The position numbers and the translations under genes are program-made. The notes below the pieces were generated by a model. The model saw only the letters and a program-made list of their open reading frames with translations. It searched no databases and was not told the DNA's origin. 64,000 bases of DNA. Origin: CAG-390 sp045541375 (GTDB taxonomy: Bacteria; Bacillota; Clostridia; Oscillospirales; CAG-272). The DNA lies in assembly GCA_045541375.1 (NCBI GenBank), contig JAZQJB010000108.1, forward strand, positions 1 through 64,000, written 5' to 3'. Positions 57,888 to 64,000 of the stretch are shown piece by piece. Position 1 is the stretch's first letter; every line of letters begins with the position of its first letter.

Positions 57888-58261
57888 TCTTTTTCCTCCA
57901 TAATGAATGTTATCATTTCGATGATATCGTTGCGGCTCAGGTTGCAGGATGAAGCAAGCGAGGCAATATCTTCGATATGCTTTTCAATTTTTTTGAGATT
58001 TTCTTCGCGAAGGATCTCGGTGTTCTTCGGGGCAACATAGCAACCCTTTCCGGGAAGAGTGTAGATGAAGCCTTCCTGTTCGAGTTCTTCGTAGGCGTGC
58101 TTGGTCGTGATAAAGCTGATGCGCAGGTCTTTGGCAAGCCCCCGTATCGATGGGAGCATATCGTTTTCCTTCAGCTCTCCGCTGATGATTTGGTTTTTTA
58201 TCTGTGAATAGATCTGATTGTAGATCGGTTCACCGCTCTTTGTGTCTATAAGAATTGTCAC
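57884..58261 (-). CDS. GntR-family transcriptional regulator (YtrA type)
   Basis: A 125-residue repressor with a winged helix (IYNQIYSQIKNQIISGELKENDMLPSIRGLAKDLRISFITTKHAYEELEQEGFIYTLPGKGCYVAPK) and a short helical C-terminus, the YtrA subclass. The frame reaches 58294, but that would lie in the -10 box of its promoter; GTG at 58261 follows AGAGGTGA and is the workable start. It controls the ABC genes behind it, probably through the palindrome at 58280-58304. Confidence 0.88.
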   Translation of the reverse strand: MTILIDTKSGEPIYNQIYSQIKNQIISGELKENDMLPSIRGLAKDLRISFITTKHAYEELEQEGFIYTLPGKGCYVAPKNTEILREENLKKIEKHIEDIASLASSCNLSRNDIIEMITFIMEEKE

Positions 58262-58279
58262 GTCATCACCTCTGTTACA

Positions 58280-58304
58280 ACTGTATATATACATTATACA
58301 CAGT
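58280..58304. promoter_or_regulatory. autoregulatory operator of the GntR-ABC operon
   Basis: Read on the minus strand: ACTGTGTATA, five-base centre, TATATACAGT, matching at 9 of 10 positions. It encloses the TATAAT box and is a typical YtrA-family site. Confidence 0.72.
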
Positions 58305-58321
58305 CATAACGCGTTTGTCAA
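58293..58321 (-). promoter_or_regulatory. sigma-A promoter of the GntR-ABC operon
   Basis: Minus strand: TTGACA, 17-base spacer, TATAAT, with the operator over the -10. Confidence 0.88.
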
Positions 58322-58339
58322 TAGGTTTTTGAAAAAAAG

Positions 58340-58367
58340 AAGACGGAAAACCGAAATTTTCCGTCTT
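58340..58367. terminator. terminator after ymdB
   Basis: AAGACGGAAAA and TTTTCCGTCTT form a perfect 11-bp stem, flanked by A- and T-runs on both sides. Confidence 0.85.
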
Positions 58368-58381
58368 TTTTGATATTTGAG

Positions 58382-59149
58382 TTAAAAAACGACCCTTTCC
58401 GCCTTCACGCACTTGTTTCCCGCAAGGGTAAACAGCGCGCCGTGGGCGGTGACTTTGCCGTCGGCGACTCTGTATCGCTGAGGCATAGCTGTTGTAAAGC
58501 CTTTGATTATGCAATCCGTCGCAACGCCGAGGATGCTTATGTCGGGGCCGGTCATACCGATGTCGGTTATGTACCCCGTGCCGCGGGGAAGTACCTGCTC
58601 GTCGGCGGTTGCAACGTGCGTATGCGTGCCGAATACGATCGACGCGCGTCCGTCAAGATAATATCCCATCGCAAGCTTTTCGCTTGTTGCTTCGGCGTGA
58701 AAATCGAGGACCGCGATGTCGTAGTTGCCCGCTTCGCGCTTGAGTATCGAATCTGCAACCTCAAAGGGAGACGCGAGCGACACTTTCATTGAAACGTTGC
58801 CCTGAAGATTCATCACGAGAACTCTCGCGCCGCCCGCATTTACGATAACATGCCCGTGTCCCGGTGCGCTTCCGGGAAAATTGGCGGGGCGGAGGATGTA
58901 TTTTTCGTCATCGAGATAGGAATAGATGTCATATCTGCCAAAGGCGTGGTTGCCCGTCGTTATGACGTCCGCGCCCGCGTAAAAGATGTCTTCGGCATCA
59001 TTCTGACCGATGCCGTGTATCTCCGCGGCGTTTTCACCGTTGACGATGACAAGATCGGCGCCGAGGTTGTTCTTTATTTTTCTGAGATTCGCGCGCAGAT
59101 AGGCAACGCCTGTCTGCCCGACGATATCTCCGATTGCAAGTATCTTCAT
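58382..59149 (-). CDS. ymdB: YmdB-family metallophosphoesterase
   Basis: A 255-residue calcineurin-like phosphoesterase of the YmdB group, which in Bacillus hydrolyses 2',3'-cyclic nucleotides and influences biofilm and motility decisions. Motifs: ILAIGDIVGQTG (Asp), IVNGENAAEIHGI, VITTGNHAF (Asn-His), LDFHAEATSEK and GTHTHVATAD. The frame opens at 59173, but ATG at 59149 overlaps the preceding TAA as TAATG. It ends a minus-strand operon that includes an S component. Confidence 0.92.
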   Translation of the reverse strand: MKILAIGDIVGQTGVAYLRANLRKIKNNLGADLVIVNGENAAEIHGIGQNDAEDIFYAGADVITTGNHAFGRYDIYSYLDDEKYILRPANFPGSAPGHGHVIVNAGGARVLVMNLQGNVSMKVSLASPFEVADSILKREAGNYDIAVLDFHAEATSEKLAMGYYLDGRASIVFGTHTHVATADEQVLPRGTGYITDIGMTGPDISILGVATDCIIKGFTTAMPQRYRVADGKVTAHGALFTLAGNKCVKAERVVF

Positions 59150-59655
59150 TATTCCACTGCTTTCTTGAGCCATTTGCCTGCCGCTTTGGAAACAATAATA
59201 TAAATGATCGCTCCGAGCGCGCTTTGTGCTATGTTGAAGGGAAGTCCCGCCAGCGCGGCGATTCCGCTTTCGTATACAAAGATCGCCTCAAAAGCCCAAT
59301 AACCGACTGCGCAAAGTATTATCGATGCTGCAAGCGCAATGATATTGTGCCACGACAGCATGGGCTTCTTTCGAGAGAAGAAAAGGACTGTCAGAATTCT
59401 GATAATGACGGTGATGGGTATGTAGATCGCATATCCTGCGCAAAGGTCAGCGAGTCCAACGCCTACCGCTGATGCAACCATTGCATAGGGGAGGGGAAGA
59501 AGCGCGGACGCGAGAAATACGATCCCGTCGCCGATATGAACGTACCCGACGGGGAGCGGTACCTTTACAAGAAAGGTTGCGACAAAGACGAGCGCGGCAA
59601 ACATTGCGCTGATGCAGATGAGTTTGATGTGTTTGTGCGATGCGGTGTGTTTCAT
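59149..59655 (-). CDS. ECF transporter S component, TIGR04002-like
   Basis: A 168-residue membrane protein with five to six helices. LICISAMFAALVFVATFLVKVPLPVGYVHIGDGIVFLASALLPLPYAMVASAVGVGLADLCAGYA is the typical S-component N-terminal half with the GYVHIGDG motif. ATG at 59655 overlaps the LRR gene stop (ATGA); the TTG further up is less likely. No riboswitch is seen close to the gene, which is internal to an operon. Ligand unknown. Confidence 0.75.
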   Translation of the reverse strand: MKHTASHKHIKLICISAMFAALVFVATFLVKVPLPVGYVHIGDGIVFLASALLPLPYAMVASAVGVGLADLCAGYAIYIPITVIIRILTVLFFSRKKPMLSWHNIIALAASIILCAVGYWAFEAIFVYESGIAALAGLPFNIAQSALGAIIYIIVSKAAGKWLKKAVE

Positions 59656-60650
59656 TTTTGGCAAATAAGTTCCTTTACTGAAAGAATGATTTCGTTTTCA
59701 TAGCCCGAGCAAAGTGCGGCAAGCGCATCCCGGGTGCCGTTGTAGATAACGGTTGTGAGGGCGTCGCTTCCCTCAAAAGCCTTGTTGCCAATGGATGAAA
59801 GTGTCGAAGGAAGAGATATCTTGGCAAGCTTTTCGCAGGAAGCAATCGCTCTTGCGCCGATGATCTCAAACCCTTCGGGGAAAATTATCTCGCGAAGCTC
59901 GTTGCAGTTTCGGAATGAAGCCGAGCCGATCTCCTTGAGCTTTGCCGAAAGAGCGATGCTCTCAAGCGCCACGCAATCCTCGAAAGCCTTTTCGCCGATG
60001 AATTCGACGGAATCGGGAAGTGTGATAGATTTGAGCGAAGAGCAAGCAAAGAAGCCCTGCGCCTCGATGCGCTTGATCGAGGGTGGCAGAATGATGCTCT
60101 CGAAGGGAGCGTAGAAGAAGCCCTTGTCTGCAACAGCCATAACGAGCATATTGTCGAAAACGTCGGGAACGATGATCTCACCTGCGCCCTTGTATTTCTT
60201 TTCAACGAAGCTTATGGCCCCGTTTTCATCGATCTTGAACCAGGGCATTGATGTGGACGTACCGATGATAACATCATCGCGTCCCGCAAGCTTTTGCGCA
60301 TTCTTTGTGATGCAGGTCGATGCGATAGCGGCGGCATCCTTGTAGTCGCCAAGGCTCAGATATACCTCGTATGCGTCAAGATACTCCTCTGCGGCGTAAA
60401 GCTCGTTCGCGCTTTCGTATATGCGCGCGGGCTCCCATACGTTTCGTTCGAGAAGCACAAGGGCAACGATAGCGCCTGCAAGCAAAAGCACGGCAAGAGC
60501 GATCAAGGCGATCTTGACCATCCTTGCGCGCTTGCGCTTTTTGTATTCTTCAATACGCCTCTCGGTTGCCTTTTCCTGATAGAGCTTTTGGCGTTCGGCA
60601 CTTGTAAGGTGTCTTTTTTCTTCTTGATTTACGTTGTTTTGTTCGGACAT
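59652..60650 (-). CDS. membrane-anchored BspA-type leucine-rich repeat protein
   Basis: A 332-residue protein with a charged cytosolic N-terminus (about 1-45), one transmembrane helix (VKIALIALAVLLLAGAIVALVLL, about 45-67), a TPR-like helical stretch (YAAEEYLDAYEVYLSLGDYKDAAAIA) and five BspA/LRR_5 repeats from about residue 185 (SIILPPSIKRIEAQGFFACSSL, SITLPDSVEFIGEKAFEDCVAL and so on). Such repeats mediate surface interactions. The Shine-Dalgarno is weak. It follows an EEP-family gene by three bases. Confidence 0.85.
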   Translation of the reverse strand: MSEQNNVNQEEKRHLTSAERQKLYQEKATERRIEEYKKRKRARMVKIALIALAVLLLAGAIVALVLLERNVWEPARIYESANELYAAEEYLDAYEVYLSLGDYKDAAAIASTCITKNAQKLAGRDDVIIGTSTSMPWFKIDENGAISFVEKKYKGAGEIIVPDVFDNMLVMAVADKGFFYAPFESIILPPSIKRIEAQGFFACSSLKSITLPDSVEFIGEKAFEDCVALESIALSAKLKEIGSASFRNCNELREIIFPEGFEIIGARAIASCEKLAKISLPSTLSSIGNKAFEGSDALTTVIYNGTRDALAALCSGYENEIILSVKELICQK

Positions 60651-60653
60651 ATT

Positions 60654-61523
60654 TTATTTGGTTTCTTCCTTGGGGATGTATTGCGTGGTAGGTTTGGAGG
60701 GGAGAACGGGAAGTGCCTTGAGGTTGCAGTCGACGTAGATCGGGCAATGGTCGGAGACGTCAAGTGCATCCTGCTCGAGAACTACGCGGTATTCCTTGAC
60801 GTCGAAGCCCTCGTGACCGAAGAGGAAGATATGGTCGATCGAGGTGAGCTGCGAGCCCTTGGGTGCGGGACCGCCCTCGTATTCGCCGCTCTCGGGATTG
60901 TAAACGGCATAGGGATGGTGTGTGCCTGTGAGATGCGAATATTCGGTTGCGCAGACACGTGTGTCAAGTCCGCCCCATTCGTATGCTCGGCGGTAGGGAA
61001 GCGAGCCGATGCGGCAGTTCCAGTCGCCCATCGCAACAACGGGGACGTTGTACTTGTACTTCATATAATTTACGTAGGTCATCATTTGGTCAACGTCGCC
61101 AACGCGTGCAAGATCGGATTCGGGACCGCCCTGCCACCAGAAATGGGTAGAAATAGCGCCAAACTGCATTCCGTCGCTCTTGCGGCGAAGAACTGCCCAT
61201 GCAAGGCTCTTGGTCTTGTGGTTGTTAAGACCGGTGAAAAGATGCCAGCCGTGATCGATAACGTCAAACATACCCTTGCGGATGAGAAGGGGAGTGTTGT
61301 CGGTAAAGCCCTCGGCTTCCTTATGTGTGAGAAGCTCATATTCGGGCGCAAGAAGTTCAACGATGCGCGATTCATAGAGATTCGGTGTCATCTCCTGAAG
61401 TCCGAGAACGTCGGGCAGATAGCGCATATAAATATCGCGCATATGAAGGTCGCGGTTGTAAACGGGACCGCACCAAATGTTATGGGACATAATTCTGAGT
61501 TCGGTTTTCTTTGAGTAATCCAT
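60654..61523 (-). CDS. endonuclease/exonuclease/phosphatase-family protein
   Basis: A 289-residue EEP-fold hydrolase. Motifs: RIMSHNIWCG (Asn), VLGLQEM (Glu), AISTHFWWQGG, VVAMGDWNC (Asp-x-Asn), TSIDHIFL and VSDHCPIYVD (Asp-His). No signal peptide. The EEP fold covers DNases, sphingomyelinases and phosphoinositide phosphatases, so the substrate is open. GGAGGTTCCG precedes the ATG and a promoter lies at 61556-61584; it is the first gene of the operon ending with ymdB. Confidence 0.85.
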   Translation of the reverse strand: MDYSKKTELRIMSHNIWCGPVYNRDLHMRDIYMRYLPDVLGLQEMTPNLYESRIVELLAPEYELLTHKEAEGFTDNTPLLIRKGMFDVIDHGWHLFTGLNNHKTKSLAWAVLRRKSDGMQFGAISTHFWWQGGPESDLARVGDVDQMMTYVNYMKYKYNVPVVAMGDWNCRIGSLPYRRAYEWGGLDTRVCATEYSHLTGTHHPYAVYNPESGEYEGGPAPKGSQLTSIDHIFLFGHEGFDVKEYRVVLEQDALDVSDHCPIYVDCNLKALPVLPSKPTTQYIPKEETK

Positions 61524-61555
61524 GTCGGAACCTCCGTAGATTTTATTATTATATA

Positions 61556-61584
61556 ATTATACTATTTTTACGTGCTCTTGGCAA
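61556..61584 (-). promoter_or_regulatory. sigma-A promoter of the EEP-LRR-S component-ymdB operon
   Basis: Minus strand: TTGCCA, 17-base spacer, TATAAT. The -35 sits inside a GCTCTTG/CAAGAGC inverted repeat. Confidence 0.75.
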
Positions 61585-61599
61585 GAGCTTTTTGCAAAT

Positions 61600-62079
61600 T
61601 TATTCTTTACTTTTGTCGTGAATGACCGAAAGTTTCATACTTGTGTATTCAACGCGGACGCCGCAGACCTCGATCGAATACTCGATGGTCATCTTTCCCG
61701 ATTTCAAAAGACGGTTTTCAAGAAGATCGGTTCGCGTTGTGAATTCAACTCTCTCGCCGTTCGCGGCTTTGCTGATACATCTGTGCCTCTTGCCTTCTTC
61801 AAGAAACACAGTCACAGGCTCTTGAAATGTGGTTTCTCCGCGGCGGAAGGAGATGAGATCCGGCTCGGACTTTGAAAACGAGATCTCGTTTTCTCTGTTA
61901 TTCGTCGATCTGAATAGAAGTGTTATGCGTCCGTCCTTGCCTGATGAAAGCGTGCCCTCGGATATGACCTTGGTGCTTGAACCGAATATTGTTGAAAGCA
62001 ACTTTTCTGCCACCGTGTCGTTCCCGGGCTTGAAAACGTCCTGCTTTATTTCTGCGTTAACAATAACGTCGTAATGCAT
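61600..62079 (-). CDS. DUF1934 (YwiB-like) beta-barrel protein
   Basis: A 159-residue protein of the DUF1934/YwiB family, a small calycin-like beta-barrel conserved in Firmicutes, of unknown function. The C-terminal half KSGKMTIEYSIEVCGVRVEYTSMKLSV is the recognisable part, preceded by DGRITLLFRSTNN and ISFRRGETTFQEPVTVFLEEGKRHRC. AATGAGGTAAAA precedes the ATG. Confidence 0.82.
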   Translation of the reverse strand: MHYDVIVNAEIKQDVFKPGNDTVAEKLLSTIFGSSTKVISEGTLSSGKDGRITLLFRSTNNRENEISFSKSEPDLISFRRGETTFQEPVTVFLEEGKRHRCISKAANGERVEFTTRTDLLENRLLKSGKMTIEYSIEVCGVRVEYTSMKLSVIHDKSKE

Positions 62080-62129
62080 TTTTTACCTCATTGCTTCGTT
62101 TTTTGTTGGGGAATAATATTTTTGAGGTG

Positions 62130-62516
62130 ATGAAGATCAAAAAGATTTGTTTTATATTTGCTTGGGTTTCAGTCTTGTTTTTAATATGCCCCGTGTCGGC
62201 TGAAAGTGAAGAGGTGCTTCTTCTTGCATCTGCCGCAGAAGCTGTGGCGGGTGGGGAGAGCTACACCGTTATGGCGGCGTTTTCATCCGTTATGCTCAAC
62301 CGTGTGCGGGATGAAGATTACCCCTCAAGCCTGGCCGCAGTAATTTCGGATGCAGGGGTCGATATATCCGCAGTCGAAGCGTCTGAGAGAGCGATACGCG
62401 CCGCAAGGGATGCGCTTGGCGGCTTTGACCCAACGGGAGGAGCTCTGCACTATTCCAGAGAAGAAAAAGAACTTCCGGAGATCCTGCTTGGAGTACCCGG
62501 CTGGAGCTTCTATTGA
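62130..62516 (+). CDS. SleB/CwlJ-type cell wall hydrolase, secreted
   Basis: A 128-residue protein with an N-terminal signal peptide (KICFIFAWVSVLFLICPVSA, about 3-24) and one Hydrolase_2 domain: LLLASAAEAVAGGESYTVMAAFSSVMLNRVRDEDYPSSLAAVI, then AARDALGGFDPTGGALHYS, ending in GWSFY. The Glu in AEA corresponds to the catalytic Glu of SleB. There is no peptidoglycan-binding domain, as in CwlJ. It probably lyses cortex or helps spore maturation. ATG at 62130 directly follows GAGGTG; earlier TTG starts lack a ribosome-binding site. Confidence 0.82.
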   Translation: MKIKKICFIFAWVSVLFLICPVSAESEEVLLLASAAEAVAGGESYTVMAAFSSVMLNRVRDEDYPSSLAAVISDAGVDISAVEASERAIRAARDALGGFDPTGGALHYSREEKELPEILLGVPGWSFY

Positions 62517-62540
62517 AATTATACCGCATAATCGGGCAAT

Positions 62541-62577
62541 AGTCAAGAAAATTTCGTGATATTTTCTTGACTTTTTG
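62541..62577 (+). terminator. terminator-like inverted repeat overlapping the next promoter
   Basis: AGTCAAGAAAAT, eight-base loop, ATTTTCTTGACT, then TTTT. The 3' arm contains the TTGACT -35 box of the following gene. Confidence 0.75.
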
Positions 62578-62595
62578 CTATTTTCGGTATATAAT
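62567..62595 (+). promoter_or_regulatory. sigma-A promoter of the glycerol-1-phosphate dehydrogenase gene
   Basis: TTGACT, 17-base spacer, TATAAT. Confidence 0.82.
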
Positions 62596-62630
62596 TATAT
62601 AGATAATTATTTTTATTAAGAGGTAGAACA

Positions 62631-63917
62631 ATGGATCTTAAAAATCTTCTTAAATCACTTGAAAACTGCCCCTGCGGCAGAGAGCACACCTTTGACACCA
62701 AGGTCGTTGAGATATACAGCGGTCTGACCAAGGACACGGGCAAGATCCTGCTTGACGCGGGCTTCCCGACCAACATCCTTCTTGTTGCCGACGAGAACAC
62801 TCTCGGCGTTGCAAATGCGGAGGGACTCTCTGATTCTCTCGCGGCTTCGGGCTTCAACGTAAAGAAGCTTATCTATAAGAATATGATGTACGCTCGCATC
62901 GAGCAGGTTCGTGAGGTCGAGGCTCTGCTTGATGACGTTGACGGCGTTATCTCCTGCGGCACAGGCTCGCTCAACGACATCTGCCGTGTTGCGTCCTTCG
63001 AAAAGGACAAGAAGTTCTGTATCTTCGCAACCGCCCCCTCGATGGACGGCTTCGCATCCGATACCGCTCCCATTATCGAAAACAACTTCAAGGTTTCCTG
63101 GTTCGTTCGTCAGCCCATGGTCATCCTTGCAGACACCAAGATCCTTTCAAACGCTCCCACCGAGCTCAAGGCAGCGGGCTTTGGCGATATGGTAGCAAAG
63201 TACATAGGCATCGTTGACTGGAGAATTTCCCATATCCTCACCGGCGAGTATTACTGCCCCGCAATCGCAGACCTCACCATGACCGCAGTCAAGAAGATGG
63301 TCGCCCTTGCAGATAAGGTTACCGGCAACGACGAAGAGGCTGCAGGCGCAATTATGGAAGCTCTCGTCCTTTCGGGACTTGCAATGAAGCTCGCTCTCTG
63401 CTCAAGACCCGCATCGGGCGCAGAGCACGTTGTTTCCCACTATTGGGAGTGCTACAAGCTCGCCCGCGGCATCTGGCCCGAGTTCCACGGCAAGAAGGTC
63501 GGCGTTGCTACCCTCATCATCAACAAGATCTACCGCAATATCGCAGACCGCGTCGAGGAGATCAACCCCACCAAGGATGAGCCCGATTGGAACGAGGTCT
63601 ACAAGCACTTCTCGGCTGAGCAGATCCCCGAGGTTGAAAAGCTCAACAACCCCAGCATTATGGATAAGATCGACGCCGCTGACCTCAAGGCTAAATGGCC
63701 CGAGATCCGCGAGATCATCCGCGAGGTCCTTCCCGAGAACGACAAGCTCCTCGATCTTATGAAGATTGCAGGCTGTGCAACCACTCCCGAGGAGATCAAC
63801 GTCTCCCCCGAGCTCTTCGCCGAGGGTATCTACTACCACGGATATATGAGATACCGCATCCTTCTTACCAGAATGATGCCCATGATCGGTATCGATCCTA
63901 TGCAGTATCTTGACTAA
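62631..63917 (+). CDS. araM: sn-glycerol-1-phosphate dehydrogenase (AraM/EgsA type)
   Basis: A 428-residue member of the iron-containing alcohol dehydrogenase/glycerol dehydrogenase superfamily, AraM branch. VISCGTGSLNDICRVAS is the NAD-binding Gly-rich segment, TAPSMDGFASDTAPI the substrate/cofactor loop, and metal ligands are expected in KAAGFGDMVAKY (Asp) and the His pair SGAEHVVSHYW and WPEFHGKKVGV. The family reduces dihydroxyacetone phosphate to glycerol-1-phosphate, the archaeal-type enantiomer. GAGGT precedes the ATG. Monocistronic. Confidence 0.9.
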   Translation: MDLKNLLKSLENCPCGREHTFDTKVVEIYSGLTKDTGKILLDAGFPTNILLVADENTLGVANAEGLSDSLAASGFNVKKLIYKNMMYARIEQVREVEALLDDVDGVISCGTGSLNDICRVASFEKDKKFCIFATAPSMDGFASDTAPIIENNFKVSWFVRQPMVILADTKILSNAPTELKAAGFGDMVAKYIGIVDWRISHILTGEYYCPAIADLTMTAVKKMVALADKVTGNDEEAAGAIMEALVLSGLAMKLALCSRPASGAEHVVSHYWECYKLARGIWPEFHGKKVGVATLIINKIYRNIADRVEEINPTKDEPDWNEVYKHFSAEQIPEVEKLNNPSIMDKIDAADLKAKWPEIREIIREVLPENDKLLDLMKIAGCATTPEEINVSPELFAEGIYYHGYMRYRILLTRMMPMIGIDPMQYLD

Positions 63918-63932
63918 TTGATTTTAGCGGAA

Positions 63933-63965
63933 AATTTGCCGCAGACATCTTGTCTGCGGCAAATT
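63933..63965 (+). terminator. terminator after araM
   Basis: AATTTGCCGCAGACA, TCT, TGTCTGCGGCAAATT: perfect 15-bp stem, with no long T-run. Confidence 0.7.
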
Positions 63966-63983
63966 CTATAAGGAGGTGAGTTC

Positions 63984-64000
63984 TTGAAAAACGAAAAGCT
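63984..64000 (+). CDS. start of a gene cut by the window edge
   Basis: AGGAGGTGAG is followed by a TTG start at 63984 and codons for Lys-Asn-Glu-Lys. Only five codons and part of a sixth are present, so nothing can be said about the product. Confidence 0.5.

Noticed and set aside
61573..61588. Terminator after the DUF1934 gene from the GCTCTTG/CAAGAGC repeat
   Set aside because: On the minus strand no T-run follows the stem; the sequence is better explained as part of the following promoter.

Overview
The window looks like chromosome from an anaerobic, endospore-forming Firmicute of the class Clostridia, probably an uncultured gut or rumen lineage. The reasons are spoVT, spoVAC and a SleB/CwlJ-type cortex-hydrolase domain; DnaD plus DnaI-type replication genes; a YqeG phosphatase; ECF-transporter S components under THF and preQ1 riboswitches; A/G-rich Shine-Dalgarno sites; TTGACA/TATAAT promoters; and six lipoproteins with Thr/Glu/Pro-rich linkers after the lipobox. 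Gene density is high and most genes sit in tight, often overlapping operons. No phage, insertion sequence, CRISPR array or rRNA is visible.

Layout. 1-330 is an inverted array of small hairpins around a bidirectional terminator. 332-4617 (minus) is a seven-gene operon (acetyltransferase, unknown protein, M20 peptidase, thiol peroxidase, monooxygenase, YbaK, nitroreductase). 4809-8844 holds a lipoprotein facing a secreted metallophosphoesterase and a flavin-oxidase-like gene. 9023-10165 is fucO. 10215-18039 (minus) is a ten-gene metabolic and repair run (cupin, Nudix, exoA, two alpha/beta hydrolases, M28 peptidase, acetyltransferase, two Gfo/Idh oxidoreductases, TIM barrel). 18153-24399 (plus) is a ferredoxin-like aldo/keto reductase, malQ, a GH38 mannosidase and spoVT. 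24501-26831 is a beta-helix lipoprotein. 26960-32506 is galU, comEB, lipoprotein, rimI, tsaD, dnaD, dnaI. 34787-39811 is a glycan module (Gfo/Idh, metallo-beta-lactamase-fold lipoprotein, GH36). 40689-43323 is yqeG, an endonuclease-IV-like gene, pepP and a small DUF4177 gene not found as a long ORF.

44429-45245 is the most unusual stretch. A Gly-Arg-His tRNA cluster runs into a perfect 28-bp palindrome that includes the tRNA-His 3' end. Two divergent units follow whose ends are copies of the tRNA-His T-arm/acceptor sequence and whose internal stems differ by compensatory changes. Then comes a second hairpin array with GATTCCATAC spacers, built on the same plan as the array at the start of the window.

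45323-47169 is an ECF sigma factor with a membrane-anchored probable anti-sigma partner. 48721-53715 is a pair of large lipoproteins sharing a repeated module. 53759-56375 has two divergent vitamin-uptake units: THF riboswitch-folT-folC and preQ1 riboswitch-queT. 56418-58261 is a YtrA-type GntR/ABC operon with its operator on its own promoter. 58382-62079 carries YmdB, an S component, a BspA-type LRR protein, an EEP-family protein and DUF1934. 62130-63917 carries a SleB-like protein and glycerol-1-phosphate dehydrogenase.

The genes fit a saccharolytic spore former. Surface lipoproteins and cytosolic GH36, GH38 and MalQ enzymes would process glycans, Gfo/Idh and FucO enzymes would handle sugars or fermentation products, and S components would scavenge vitamins. 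All family calls come from reading motifs by eye; no database search was possible.
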